Assembly (NCBI RefSeq): GCF_900107405.1 | Contig: NZ_FNPV01000005.1 | Coordinates: forward strand, 186,001-250,000 | Reading direction: 5' to 3' | Source of the DNA: Tindallia californiensis | GTDB taxonomy: Bacteria; Bacillota; Clostridia; Peptostreptococcales; Tindalliaceae | Length of the DNA stretch: 64,000 nt | Shown: positions 19,368-29,269 of the stretch, in pieces | Position numbering within the stretch: position 1 is the first letter of the stretch | Layout of the letters: the number at the start of each line of letters is the position of its first letter | Program-made: the position numbers and the translations under genes | Notes under the pieces: model-generated | The model's input: the letters and a program-made list of their open reading frames with translations, nothing else | The model's database searches: none | Told to the model about the DNA's origin: nothing

Positions 19368-21464
19368 CTATGTTTGTTTTAATTCTTTCATGTGGTAGGC
19401 CTCAATGATATCACTCTCTTTTATGTCATTAAAGTTTTCTATTCCAATTCCACATTCATAGCCTGTAGCTACTTCTTTTACATCGTCCTTAAACCTCTTT
19501 AATGATTGAATTGTTCCATCATGTATGACAATTCCGTCACGAACTAATCTAATCTGTGCATTTCTGAGAATCTTCCCTTCTATTACATAGCAACCAGCAA
19601 CCATGCCACTTCCAGGAACCTTAAAGACCACTCTTACTTCAGCTTTCCCTAATTCTTCTTCTTTATAAACAGGATCTAACATCCCTTTCATCGCTGCTTC
19701 AATATCTTCAATAGCATTATAAATAATTCTGTAAGGTCTAATATCCACATCTTCTTTTTTTGCTAAGGCAGTGGCATTTGCTGTTGGCCTGACATTAAAT
19801 CCAATGATAATGGCATTAGAAGCAGAGGCAAGCATGACATCCGTTTCAGTTATTGCACCAACCCCACCATGAATCGTTTTAATGGCAACTTTCTCATTAG
19901 TCAGCTTATTTAATGATTGCTTTACAGCTTCAACTGAACCATGCACATCTGCTTTTAGAATTATGTTCAATTCTTTTAACTGTCCATCTTGCATTTGTTG
20001 ATAAAGGGCATCTAAGGATATCTTTTGACTTGCTTTCAGCTGTTCTTCTTTAATTTTATTCTTTCGATTCTCTACAATTTCCCGAGCTGTACGATCATTA
20101 TCAACAGCTATCATTTGGTCTCCAGCATCCGGAACATCAGATAAACCAGTAATTTCAATAGCGGTTGAAGGCTTAGCAACTTTAACATTTTTACCTTTGT
20201 CATTTATCATCGCACGAATACGCCCGCACGTATTTCCAATAACTACAGAATCTCCGATTTTCAAGGTTCCATTTTGTACTAAAACAGTAGCAACAGCACC
20301 TCTTCCTTTGTCAAGTTTTGCTTCAACGACGATACCTGTAGCTTTTCTATTTGGATTAGCTTTTAGTTCTTCCATTTCCGCTACCAAGAGTATCATTTCT
20401 AGTAACCCATCTATATTTTCACCATGAAGGGCAGAAACTGGTACACATATTACATCTCCACCATATTCTTCGATAAGAACACCTTGATCAGCTAACTCCT
20501 GCTTTACTCGATCTGGATTAGAACCTGGTTTATCAATCTTGTTAATAGCAACGATAATTGGTACCTGAGCAGCTTTTGCATGATTAATGGCCTCTAATGT
20601 TTGAGGCATAACTCCATCATCAGCCGCAACCACTAATATGGCTATATCGGTAACTTTAGCACCTCTAGCTCTCATGGCCGTAAAAGCTTCATGACCTGGG
20701 GTATCTAAAAAAACAATTCGCTTTTTATCAATTAAAATTTCAGAAGCTCCAATATGTTGGGTAATTCCACCTGCTTCTCTCTCAGTAACTTTTGTTTTTC
20801 TAATAGCATCCAGCAAAGAAGTTTTTCCATGATCTACATGCCCCATGACTGTAACAACAGGTGGTCTTGGTTTTAGATCTTTCACATTATCTGCTTCAAT
20901 AATGACATCAGCGACATCATCTACAACTTTTTTCTCCTCTATTTTCAGCAGCTCAACTTCATACTCAGAAGCAATATCATGGGCTGAATCAAAATCTATT
21001 TCTTGATTAATCGCAGCCATAACGCCCTTTTGAATCAATTTCATAATTATTTCATTTGGATTTTTATTTAATTTCTCTGCAAAATCTTTGACAATTATTT
21101 TTTCACCAATTTCGATAGTATCGCTTCCTTTTTTTTGAGAATCTAATCTTTTTTTAGCATCTTCATTAGAAGCCTTGTCATTAGATTCTTTTTTTAGTCT
21201 TTCTTTGTCATTCCCAACTACAGAATTTGAATTGGATTCAATAGAATTATTTTTATTTGGATTTGTTTGATTTTCTCTCTCTTCATCAGGAGACTTGTCA
21301 CTACTTTCATCAGTTAGAAGTTCAATGACTAAAGCAGCATCTTCTTCTTCAATAGTACTCATATGACTACTTACTTTAATATTAAGATCTTGCAATTTAC
21401 TAATGAGTTCCTTGTTTTCTATTTTCAACTCTTTTGCTAATTGATACACCCTCATTTTTGACAA
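19368..21464 (-). CDS. infB: Translation initiation factor IF-2
   Basis: GTPase that brings initiator tRNA to the 30S subunit. The 698 residues start with an IF2N module ([21 protein letters not shown]), then a charged low-complexity linker (about 65-125), a second IF2N module, the G domain (G1 GHVDHGKTS near 208, G3 DTPGHEAF near 256, G4 NKID near 310) and C-terminal domains II-IV. I place the start at TTG 21464, eight bases from GGAGG, giving [13 protein letters not shown] as in clostridial relatives; the ATG at 21455 is the alternative. Confidence 0.96.
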   Translation of the reverse strand: MSKMRVYQLAKELKIENKELISKLQDLNIKVSSHMSTIEEEDAALVIELLTDESSDKSPDEERENQTNPNKNNSIESNSNSVVGNDKERLKKESNDKASNEDAKKRLDSQKKGSDTIEIGEKIIVKDFAEKLNKNPNEIIMKLIQKGVMAAINQEIDFDSAHDIASEYEVELLKIEEKKVVDDVADVIIEADNVKDLKPRPPVVTVMGHVDHGKTSLLDAIRKTKVTEREAGGITQHIGASEILIDKKRIVFLDTPGHEAFTAMRARGAKVTDIAILVVAADDGVMPQTLEAINHAKAAQVPIIVAINKIDKPGSNPDRVKQELADQGVLIEEYGGDVICVPVSALHGENIDGLLEMILLVAEMEELKANPNRKATGIVVEAKLDKGRGAVATVLVQNGTLKIGDSVVIGNTCGRIRAMINDKGKNVKVAKPSTAIEITGLSDVPDAGDQMIAVDNDRTAREIVENRKNKIKEEQLKASQKISLDALYQQMQDGQLKELNIILKADVHGSVEAVKQSLNKLTNEKVAIKTIHGGVGAITETDVMLASASNAIIIGFNVRPTANATALAKKEDVDIRPYRIIYNAIEDIEAAMKGMLDPVYKEEELGKAEVRVVFKVPGSGMVAGCYVIEGKILRNAQIRLVRDGIVIHDGTIQSLKRFKDDVKEVATGYECGIGIENFNDIKESDIIEAYHMKELKQT

Positions 21465-21480
21465 ATCCTTCACCTCCAGA

Positions 21481-21801
21481 TTATTTACTCTGTGGTTCGT
21501 ATTTAACCATTCTTGTGATGCTGTCAGCCATACCATCGTCATTTATTACTATTGTTGAACGCGCACTTTTTCCAATAGCTCTTCCCAACTCCACCTTGGT
21601 TCCAAAGAATATATACGGTATCCCTTGTTGTGCAGATATTCTTTCAAAAAGTACCTTAGTACCATTCGTTGCATCTTCTGCTATAATAAGTAACTTCGCC
21701 TTTTTTTTCTCTAGCGCAATGCGACATCCTGTTTCACCCGACACAATATTTCGAGATTTAGAAGCAAAGCCAAGCATCGTTATCATTTTGTGTTCATTCA
21801 T
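21481..21801 (-). CDS. L7Ae-family RNA-binding protein (YlxQ)
   Basis: A 106-residue member of the L7Ae/L30e/S12e/Gadd45 fold. Members bind kink-turns in RNA, although B. subtilis YlxQ has no settled role. Visible features are the helix [18 protein letters not shown], the strand [12 protein letters not shown] near 34-45 and [20 protein letters not shown] near 68-87. The ATG overlaps the ylxR stop as ATGA, so translation is coupled. infB starts 17 bases later. The position between ylxR and infB is the conserved one. Confidence 0.9.
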   Translation of the reverse strand: MNEHKMITMLGFASKSRNIVSGETGCRIALEKKKAKLLIIAEDATNGTKVLFERISAQQGIPYIFFGTKVELGRAIGKSARSTIVINDDGMADSITRMVKYEPQSK

Positions 21802-22073
21802 AAGGTTTCACCATTGCCAAGCTTTGACTTTAAGTAATCGTATACTTGGTTAGGTATTTCTTTACCAAAGGATCGGTTGAAACCCTTTTGTTTTTTTGCT
21901 TTATCAAAGCATTCAATTGATGAACAAATATAAGAGCCGCGTCCATGAGCTTTACCAGTTTCATCTAAACTAATAATGCCATCTTTAGTACAAACAATTC
22001 TAATTAGTTCATTTTTAGGCTTCATTTCTAAACAGCCTATGCATTTTCTCAAAGGTATTCTCTTGTTTTTCAT
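21798..22073 (-). CDS. YlxR-family RNA-binding protein (RnpM-like)
   Basis: A 91-residue member of the YlxR family, which has been linked to RNase P in Firmicutes and has an RNA-binding groove. Conserved motifs are RIPLRKCIGCLEMKPKNEL (about 5-23) and the GKAHGRGSYICSSIECFDKAKK region (about 42-63). The ATG at 22073 is seven bases from GGAGG; an in-frame start 18 bases upstream lacks support. It sits between nusA and the L7Ae-family gene. Confidence 0.9.
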   Translation of the reverse strand: MKNKRIPLRKCIGCLEMKPKNELIRIVCTKDGIISLDETGKAHGRGSYICSSIECFDKAKKQKGFNRSFGKEIPNQVYDYLKSKLGNGETL

Positions 22074-22097
22074 CTTCACCCCTCCAAACAAGAAATT

Positions 22098-23207
22098 TTA
22101 TTCGTCTACATTCAATACTTCACCTTTATCAGGCTCAGGAGAAAAAACAGACTCTACTTTGATTCCACTTGCATCCTCAACTTGACTTTCACTCTTTATA
22201 TCTATTTTCCAGCCAGTTAACTTCGCCGCCAACCGTGCATTTTGGCCTTCTTTTCCAATAGCAAGAGACAATTGATAATCTGGCACAACAACCTTTGCTG
22301 ATTTGCTTCCTTCATCCACCTTCGCTTCAGTAACCTTTGCAGGACTTAGGGAACTTGTAATATAGTCCACAGGATTTTCACTGTATCTTATAATATCAAT
22401 TTTTTCACCCTTAAGCTCATTTACAATAGCTTGGACACGAACTCCTTTTTGTCCAACGCACGCACCCACTGGATCCACATTGGGATCGTTTGTATCAACA
22501 GCAATTTTAGTTCGATATCCAGCTTCTCTTGAAATACTCTTAATTTCAACAACTCCATCATGAATTTCTGGTACTTCTAGCTCGAACAATCTTTTGATTA
22601 AGCCTGGATGGGTTCTAGAAACGAGAATCTGTGGGCCTTTTGTTGTTTGTTTAACCTCAACAATATAGGTCTTTATCCGATCGCCAGGATTATAAGATTC
22701 TACCGGCATTTGTTCACTGCTTGCTAGCATAGCTTCTGCTTTCCCTAAATTAATATAAACTGTGCCTCGTGCTATTCTAGCAACTGATCCAGATATAATA
22801 TCAGATTCACGATTTGCATATTCATCAAACACAACGCCACGTTCTGCTTCTCTGATTCTTTGGACAACAACTTGTTTTGCCGTTTGTGCTGCAATGCGGC
22901 CAAAATCTCTTGGCGTCACTTCTCTTTCCAAAATATCCCCGCTTTGAAATTTGGTATTAATAACTTTTGCCTCTTCAACAGATATTTCGGTGTTTTCATC
23001 TTCTACTTCGGCAACAACTTGTTTTTGTCCATATACATGGACTTCACCTGTTTCTCTATGAACTTCAACTCGTACATTATGAGAAGATCCAAAGTTACGC
23101 TTGTAACTAGAAATCAAAGCCGCTTCAATAGCTTCTATTAAAACTTCTTTAGAAATTCCTTTGTCTTGTTGAATTTGCTCTAATGCTTCGATAAACTCCG
23201 TGTTCAT
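22098..23207 (-). CDS. nusA: Transcription termination/antitermination protein NusA
   Basis: RNA polymerase-associated factor that promotes pausing and intrinsic termination. The 369 residues have the N-terminal polymerase-binding domain (about 1-125), an S1 domain (ISGSVARIARGTVYINLGKAEAML near 137-160), KH1 (GACVGQKGVRVQAIVNELKGE near 248-268) and KH2 (LAIGKEGQNARLAAKLTGWKI near 316-336), ending in a short acidic tail without the proteobacterial repeats. It is second in the operon after rimP. The operon leader contains an intrinsic terminator that NusA itself may control (see findings). Confidence 0.97.
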   Translation of the reverse strand: MNTEFIEALEQIQQDKGISKEVLIEAIEAALISSYKRNFGSSHNVRVEVHRETGEVHVYGQKQVVAEVEDENTEISVEEAKVINTKFQSGDILEREVTPRDFGRIAAQTAKQVVVQRIREAERGVVFDEYANRESDIISGSVARIARGTVYINLGKAEAMLASSEQMPVESYNPGDRIKTYIVEVKQTTKGPQILVSRTHPGLIKRLFELEVPEIHDGVVEIKSISREAGYRTKIAVDTNDPNVDPVGACVGQKGVRVQAIVNELKGEKIDIIRYSENPVDYITSSLSPAKVTEAKVDEGSKSAKVVVPDYQLSLAIGKEGQNARLAAKLTGWKIDIKSESQVEDASGIKVESVFSPEPDKGEVLNVDE

Positions 23208-23219
23208 CTTTAATGCCCC

Positions 23220-23687
23220 CTATATTACAATGGCTAATTTAGCCAGTGCTATTTGATCATGTTTAATAGACAGCTCACTATCATCATCCAAAACTAAAAT
23301 TAGTCCCTCATCGCAATATTCTTTAAGTATTCCTGTAAGCTGTTTTTGTCCATTTATTGCTTGATAAAACTTAATTTCAATAACGTCACCAATATTTCGC
23401 AAATAATCTTCTTTCGTTTTCATTGGTCTATCTAATCCTGGTGATGAAACTTCCAGGTAATAAGAAGCGTCTATGTCTTTATCATAATCATCTAGGTGAT
23501 CATCTAAAAATTTGCTTATTTTTTCACAGTCATCAATAGTTACGCCTTCTTTTTTATCAATAAAAACGCGTAAATAGTGATTAGGCCCTTCTTTAACAAA
23601 TTCTACATCTATTAACTTGATTTCATCAGTCACTAGGTATTTTTGTAATAGAAGATTTATTTGGTTTTCAAAATCTTTTCTTTTCAA
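23220..23687 (-). CDS. rimP: Ribosome maturation factor RimP
   Basis: Small-subunit assembly factor. The 155 residues have the N-terminal domain with LIDVEFVKEGPNHYLRVFIDK near 25-45 and ISKFLDDHLD, the conserved YYLEVSSPGLDRPMKTKEDY near 101-120, and a C-terminal SH3-like domain. The start is TTG at 23687, eight bases from GGAGG; no ATG is near. It is the first gene after the attenuator-like leader and is followed 12 bases later by nusA. Confidence 0.94.
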   Translation of the reverse strand: MKRKDFENQINLLLQKYLVTDEIKLIDVEFVKEGPNHYLRVFIDKKEGVTIDDCEKISKFLDDHLDDYDKDIDASYYLEVSSPGLDRPMKTKEDYLRNIGDVIEIKFYQAINGQKQLTGILKEYCDEGLILVLDDDSELSIKHDQIALAKLAIVI

Positions 23688-23721
23688 TCCTTAATCCTCC
23701 AATCTAAGTATAAAGAGCTCA

Positions 23722-23755
23722 AATGAAAACGAAAGAGTGGGGGGCACCCACTCTT
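23722..23755 (-). terminator. Intrinsic terminator between polC and rimP, in the nusA operon leader
   Basis: AAGAGTGGG (23733-23741) and CCCACTCTT (23747-23755) form a 9-bp GC-rich stem with a 5-base loop. On the minus strand the following tract is TCGTTTTCATTT, an interrupted T-run. Because a promoter lies about 50 bases upstream (23805-23833), it can stop both polC read-through and new transcripts heading into rimP. Confidence 0.85.
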
Positions 23756-23804
23756 GGCATCGATCACTTTGAGATTACATATCAGTTCCTTTCGTCCGCT
23801 AATC

Positions 23805-23833
23805 AGTATAGCACACTTATGATGGTAAATCAA
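23805..23833 (-). promoter_or_regulatory. Sigma-A promoter of the rimP-nusA-infB operon
   Basis: TTGATT (23828-23833) and TATACT (23805-23810) are 17 bases apart on the minus strand. The -35 hexamer overlaps the last polC codons. RNA would start near 23798, giving a leader of about 110 bases before rimP that contains the terminator at 23722-23755. Confidence 0.72.
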
Positions 23834-26800
23834 GTTGAAAGAGAGAGAGTTGATTTGTTTCTGGCAAGTCACTGCATGCACCGTGATCTTTTAGCGTTTC
23901 TATAACCACTTTTGAAGCTCCTGTTCTACTCCTCAGTTCTTCTATTGATAAAAAGTTTCTCTTCTGTGCTTCGTCATAAATTTTTCTCGCAGCATTTTGA
24001 CCGACGCCGCCTAGTGATGTTAACGGAGGTCTTATTTTTGAATCTTCCAAGGTAAACTTTTCAGAATGGGAGTGATAAAGATTAACAGGAAGCAATTCTA
24101 TTCCTCTACTTAACATCTCAAGAACCACCTCCATGACTGTTAGTTGATTTTTTTCCTTCGCAGTCAGCTTGACACTGGATTGTTCAAGATTTTTTATATA
24201 TTGAATAATATAATCTGTTCCTTCCAGAGCAAGAGCCGAATCAAAATCATCCACTTTCATGCTGAAATAAGATGCGTAGAAAGCTTCAGGGAAATGCACT
24301 TTGTAATAGGCAATTCTAAATGACATCATTACATAGGCTACAGCATGAGCTTTCGGAAACATGTATTTAATTCTTTTGCATGATTCAATGTACCATTTAG
24401 GAATTTGATGAACATTTAGCAACTCTTCCTCTTCTTCGGATAATCCTTTTCCTTTTCGTACATTTTCCATAATTTTAAATGATGTTTTCGATGGAACGCC
24501 TTTCAAAATCAAATAATTCATTATATCGTCCCTGGTACATATCACTTCTTTAAGAGATGCTATTTCATCTCTAACTAGATCTTGAGCATTGTTTAGCCAA
24601 ACATCTGTACCATGAGAAAGACCACTAATCCTAACTAATTCTGCAAACGTCGTAGGCTTTGTATCTAAAAGCATCTGTCTAACAAACTTCGTTCCGAACT
24701 CCGGTATTCCTATACTCCCAATCTCTGGTTTCCATTTACCATCATCTATTCCAAGAGCCTCTACACTTTGAAACAGACTCATTGTTTTAGGGTCATCCAA
24801 AGGAATATTCAATGCATTAGTACCAGTGAAGTCTTCCAGCATTCTTATGATTGTGGGTACATCATGTCCAAGGATGTCAAGTTTCAATAGTTTTCCACTT
24901 AACGCATTGTAATCAAAATGCGTTGTAATGATACCTGAAGTAGCGTCATTAGCAGGATGTTGGATGGGGGTGAATTCGTGAATATCTTTATCTTGGGGTA
25001 CTATCATAACACCTCCAGGATGTTGTCCTGTTGTGCGTTTAACGCCTGTACAACCATCTATTAAGCGTTTCATTTCTGCATTATTCATTTGTAGCGAAAA
25101 TGCTTCACAGTATTTTTTAACAAATCCATAGGCTGTTTTACTTGCAATGGTGCCTAATGTGCCTGCACGAAAAACATGATCCTTTCCAAAAAGATGTTCT
25201 ATATATTGGTGTGCAACACTTTGATATTCACCAGCAAAATTCAAATCAATATCAGGCTCTTTGTCACCTTCAAAACCCAAAAATACTTCGAAAGGTATTT
25301 GATGGCCATCCTTTTTATACGGTGTATTGCATTTTGAACAATTAGAGTCAGGTAAATCTATGCCTGATTCATATTCACCCTCTGTATAAAAAACTGAATG
25401 TTTACAATTAGGACAAATATAATGTGGGGCTAATGGATTCACCTCAGTAATGTCACTCATTGTAGCTGCAAACGAGGACCCTACAGAGCCACGAGAACCA
25501 ACAAGGTATCCATCCTTTAACGATTTGGAAACTAGTTGATGAGAAATCATATACATGACAGAATAGCCATTATCAATGATAGAAGTAAGTTCTTTTGTGA
25601 GTCGCTCCTCAACAATCGATGGTAATGGATCTCCGTATATTCGATGAGCATTTTCAAAACACAATTTCCTCAACGTTGTCTCCGAACCAGCAATAGACGG
25701 TGGAAAAGTTCCTTCAGGAACCGGCACAATCATTTCGATGCTTTCTGAAATTTTATTGGTATTTGCTATGACAACTTCATACGCTTTGTCTTTTCCTAAA
25801 TGCTTAAATTCTATCAGCATCTCCTCAGTAGTTTTAAAGTGGAGACCTGAGTCTTCTTCAATATCATCAAAACCCATGCCTGCTTGTAAAATTTGTCGGT
25901 AACTATGGTCTTTCGATGCTACATAATGGACATCACCTGTTGCAACAACAGGTTTATTGAGTTTTTCTCCTAACGCTACAATAGCATGATGGTGGTTTTT
26001 TAGTTCTTCAATATCTTTTACAAAACCTTTATTAATCAAGAAACTATTATTAGAGACAGGCTGAATTTCCAAGTAATCATAAAAAGAAGCAATCTCTTCT
26101 AAACGATCTTGTTGTTCATTATTTAGTATTGCTTGATAAACTTCACCGTCTTGACATGCTGTTCCAAGAAGTAATCCCTTTCTGTTCCGACGCAAGTAAC
26201 TCTTGGGAATCCTTGGCTTTTTATAAAAATAGTCCATATGTGATTTGCTAACAATATTATATAGATTTCGCAACCCTGTATAGTTTTGTGCTAATAAAAT
26301 AATGTGATTTGTCTTTTGACGAGTTATTTCACTTTCTCCACCAGAGAATTCATTCATTTCACCAAAATTATTTAATCCTAAATCTTGCATTCTTGAAATC
26401 AGTTTAATAAATATTTGAGCTGTAGCTCTAGCATCATGTACCGCTCTATGATGGTTTTCAAGTTTAACATCCAGTGCTTTTGCAACAGAATTTAGTTTGT
26501 ATTTCTTTAACCCTTTTAATAACTTTCTCGATAGTTTGAGTGTGTCCAACACCTGATAGTCAAAGTAATAATCTAATTTCGAAATGTTTTCCCGGAGAAA
26601 ACCAATATCAAAGTCTGAGTTGTGAGCTACTAAAACACAGTGCTTAATAAACTTAACGAACTTAGGGATTACCTCTTCTATCGTAGGTGATTCCTTTACC
26701 ATGTCATTCGTAATTCCTGTTAACTGTGTTATTTTTTCCGATATTGGTTTTAATGGATTCACAAGGGTGCTGAACTCATCAACAATAACACCCTTTGATA

Positions 26801-28160
26801 TTTTTATGGCTCCTATTTCAGTAATTCGATCATGTACATTTGACAAGCCAGTTGTTTCCAAATCAAAAACAACAAATTCGTCTGTAAATTCAACATTTTT
26901 TGTTCCTTCTAGGATTTTTCGCTCATCATCAACAAGATAACCTTCCATTCCATAGATAGGTTTTACCTTGTTTTTAATCGCAGAAGAGTGCACTTCTGGA
27001 AAAGCTTGAACAACGCCATGGTCTGTAATCGCAAGGGCACTATGTCCCCATTTCGAAGCCAATCCAAATAATTCGCCGGGAGTTGAGATGCCATCCATTT
27101 GAGATAAACTTGTATGACAATGAAGTTCTATTCTTTTCTCAGAAGATTCATCCATGGTGCTTTTTATGTGGATTTTATTAAGATCTGCTATCATAACAAT
27201 GTTTTCACGACTGAAATGATCATATTGCAACGTACCTTTTATAACAACGCTTTCTCCTTGCACAATGAGTTCTTCCAAGGGTTTATCGTTTTTCCGAGGT
27301 TCAAACAGTTTGGCAGTGATTGAGCCAGTATAATCAGTAATGTCAAAGATATATAGCTTTCTTCCATCTTTGATAATTTTAACATCGACACCTATTATTT
27401 CTCCATGAACAACAATATTGGAATCCTCTTCAGTAATACTAGATATGTTTATAGGTCGATCATCAATTAATCGACCTACCCATACCTTTTCATCGTTTTT
27501 AGACTTCTTTTTGGAAAGATTAAGATGAGCATTGTTTTGATTCACTTTTGCTTCTTTTTTACTGCCAGAAGCATTTGTCAAACTTGCTTTTTCAACTATT
27601 TTTTTTTCAAGATTTTGTCTCTCTATATAGAAATCATCTTTATTAAGTTCTAACTCATCAGATTTTTTTATAAGACAAGGAATATTTAGCCCATAATATC
27701 TTTTAAATGAAGATTGTATCCATTGCTCTAATTTTCGTTCCATGGCTTTTTCATAAAAAACTTGATCATTAACTATTAGATATAACTTGTTTTTATCTTC
27801 CTCTATTTGAAGTCGATCACCTAGCGATATAGAAATCGGTAATTTTTTTTGAATGATACACAGCAAATTATCAGAAAAAAAATCCGCTTCGATGAGCTTG
27901 GTTAAATTATCTATGAAAGCAACAGAATGGATTTGATAGTTTATTGGTCTTTTTACTTGAAAAAAGTTTTCTAAGATGAGTAATTGCTCTTCAAGCTCAA
28001 AAATCTTTATTTCTTTATTCAAGAAAAACTCTATATTCATTGTATATGGATTTGTAAAAAGTTGTAGTTTTTCAATAAAGCATTCACTAACCCAGTCAGC
28101 TTTACTTTTAATCTCAAACTGATTTAGTAATGTCTTTAAGGAATATTTATTTGAAGTCAT
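23817..28160 (-). CDS. polC: DNA polymerase III PolC-type alpha subunit
   Basis: Main replicative polymerase of low-GC Gram-positives. The 1447 residues give an N-terminal domain, an OB fold (about 230-335), a PHP domain (ELHCHTSLSQMDG near 345) interrupted by the 3'-5' proofreading exonuclease (FVVFDLETTGL near 430, VAHNSDFDIGFL near 510), a C4 zinc module (CPNCKHSVF and CSKC near 918-945) and the palm with PDIDLNF near 971, ending at QLSLFQLDLPS. The exonuclease inside PHP and the zinc module distinguish PolC from DnaE. The promoter of the next operon overlaps its stop codon. Confidence 0.98.
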   Translation of the reverse strand: MTSNKYSLKTLLNQFEIKSKADWVSECFIEKLQLFTNPYTMNIEFFLNKEIKIFELEEQLLILENFFQVKRPINYQIHSVAFIDNLTKLIEADFFSDNLLCIIQKKLPISISLGDRLQIEEDKNKLYLIVNDQVFYEKAMERKLEQWIQSSFKRYYGLNIPCLIKKSDELELNKDDFYIERQNLEKKIVEKASLTNASGSKKEAKVNQNNAHLNLSKKKSKNDEKVWVGRLIDDRPINISSITEEDSNIVVHGEIIGVDVKIIKDGRKLYIFDITDYTGSITAKLFEPRKNDKPLEELIVQGESVVIKGTLQYDHFSRENIVMIADLNKIHIKSTMDESSEKRIELHCHTSLSQMDGISTPGELFGLASKWGHSALAITDHGVVQAFPEVHSSAIKNKVKPIYGMEGYLVDDERKILEGTKNVEFTDEFVVFDLETTGLSNVHDRITEIGAIKISKGVIVDEFSTLVNPLKPISEKITQLTGITNDMVKESPTIEEVIPKFVKFIKHCVLVAHNSDFDIGFLRENISKLDYYFDYQVLDTLKLSRKLLKGLKKYKLNSVAKALDVKLENHHRAVHDARATAQIFIKLISRMQDLGLNNFGEMNEFSGGESEITRQKTNHIILLAQNYTGLRNLYNIVSKSHMDYFYKKPRIPKSYLRRNRKGLLLGTACQDGEVYQAILNNEQQDRLEEIASFYDYLEIQPVSNNSFLINKGFVKDIEELKNHHHAIVALGEKLNKPVVATGDVHYVASKDHSYRQILQAGMGFDDIEEDSGLHFKTTEEMLIEFKHLGKDKAYEVVIANTNKISESIEMIVPVPEGTFPPSIAGSETTLRKLCFENAHRIYGDPLPSIVEERLTKELTSIIDNGYSVMYMISHQLVSKSLKDGYLVGSRGSVGSSFAATMSDITEVNPLAPHYICPNCKHSVFYTEGEYESGIDLPDSNCSKCNTPYKKDGHQIPFEVFLGFEGDKEPDIDLNFAGEYQSVAHQYIEHLFGKDHVFRAGTLGTIASKTAYGFVKKYCEAFSLQMNNAEMKRLIDGCTGVKRTTGQHPGGVMIVPQDKDIHEFTPIQHPANDATSGIITTHFDYNALSGKLLKLDILGHDVPTIIRMLEDFTGTNALNIPLDDPKTMSLFQSVEALGIDDGKWKPEIGSIGIPEFGTKFVRQMLLDTKPTTFAELVRISGLSHGTDVWLNNAQDLVRDEIASLKEVICTRDDIMNYLILKGVPSKTSFKIMENVRKGKGLSEEEEELLNVHQIPKWYIESCKRIKYMFPKAHAVAYVMMSFRIAYYKVHFPEAFYASYFSMKVDDFDSALALEGTDYIIQYIKNLEQSSVKLTAKEKNQLTVMEVVLEMLSRGIELLPVNLYHSHSEKFTLEDSKIRPPLTSLGGVGQNAARKIYDEAQKRNFLSIEELRSRTGASKVVIETLKDHGACSDLPETNQLSLFQLDLPS

Positions 28161-28174
28161 TTTGAAATCCCCCC

Positions 28175-29236
28175 CTACTTAGAAGGCTCTAGTAGATTTA
28201 TCTCTTTAATCAACTCTGGTATTATTTCATCTTCAGCAAGTTTTCTAATGACTTTTCCTTTTTTAAATAGCAGTGCTGAACCTTTTCCTCCAGCAATGCC
28301 TAAGTCAGCCTCCCTTGCTTCGCCTGGTCCATTTACAGCACAGCCCATTACCGCTACCGTGATTGATTTCGGAATCATATAAACTGCTTTTTCGATTTCT
28401 TCAGCTAAATAAATTAAGTCGATCTGACATCTTCCACAGGTAGGGCAGGATATAATCTGAATCTTATTATTTAGGAGCCCAAGACTTGCTAGGATCCGTT
28501 TGCCAACCTGTATTTCATTAGTAGGCGAACTTGTAAGAGAAACTCTTGCTGTATCTCCAATACCATCGATCAATAGACTCCCTATGCCAATGGCTGACTT
28601 TATAGTTCCTGTTTCAACAGTCCCTGCTTCCGTAACACCAATATGCAGAGGATAATCTACTTGTTTACTTATAGACCTGTATGCAGAAATTGTTGTTTGT
28701 AAATCACTTGATTTTAGTGAAATTATTATATTAGTAAAATCAATATCTTCCATTTTCCAAATATAATTAAGACAGCTTTCCACCATAGCTTCAGACGTTG
28801 GTCCACCATATTTTTTAAGTATTTTTTTTTCAAGAGAACCACCATTAACTCCAATACGTATTGGTACTTCATATTCTTTGCAAACACTAGTAATTTTTTT
28901 CACCTTATCAAAATCACCAATATTACCAGGGTTAATCCTCAGTTTATCAGCACCCATCCGCACTGCTTTAATAGCTAATCGATAGTCAAAATGGATATCA
29001 GCGACCAATGGAATAGAAATTGATTTTTTGATTTTTTTTAATGCTTCTGCAGCTTCATTATCTGGTACTGCAACTCGTATAAGTTGACATCCAATGCTTT
29101 CCAACTCTTTTATTTGTTTTATTGTTTCATCAATATTTCTAGTGTCAGTATTCGTCATTGACTGTAGACTTACCGGAGAATTCCCTCCAATTTTTAAGTC
29201 CGAAACATAAATTGATTTTGTATTTTTCCTCGTCAT
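28175..29236 (-). CDS. ispG: 4-hydroxy-3-methylbut-2-enyl diphosphate synthase
   Basis: 4Fe-4S enzyme of the non-mevalonate (MEP) pathway that turns MEcPP into HMBPP. The 353 residues have the TIM-barrel start GNSPVSLQSMTNTDT near 18-32, MGADKLRINPGNIG near 94-107, and the C-terminal cluster ligands in SCPTCGRCQID and AVMGCAVNGPGEA (three Cys and the following Glu). GAGGAG precedes the ATG. Placement between rseP and polC is clostridial; with dxr it gives two MEP enzymes in one operon. Confidence 0.96.
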   Translation of the reverse strand: MTRKNTKSIYVSDLKIGGNSPVSLQSMTNTDTRNIDETIKQIKELESIGCQLIRVAVPDNEAAEALKKIKKSISIPLVADIHFDYRLAIKAVRMGADKLRINPGNIGDFDKVKKITSVCKEYEVPIRIGVNGGSLEKKILKKYGGPTSEAMVESCLNYIWKMEDIDFTNIIISLKSSDLQTTISAYRSISKQVDYPLHIGVTEAGTVETGTIKSAIGIGSLLIDGIGDTARVSLTSSPTNEIQVGKRILASLGLLNNKIQIISCPTCGRCQIDLIYLAEEIEKAVYMIPKSITVAVMGCAVNGPGEAREADLGIAGGKGSALLFKKGKVIRKLAEDEIIPELIKEINLLEPSK

Positions 29237-29269
29237 AGCTATCTCCTCTTAATATCTATTACAGAAGCC

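Noticed and set aside
23684-23881. 65-codon minus-strand open frame between polC and rimP
   Set aside because: It starts inside polC, crosses the intrinsic terminator and the rimP start, and has no ribosome-binding site or recognisable protein features.
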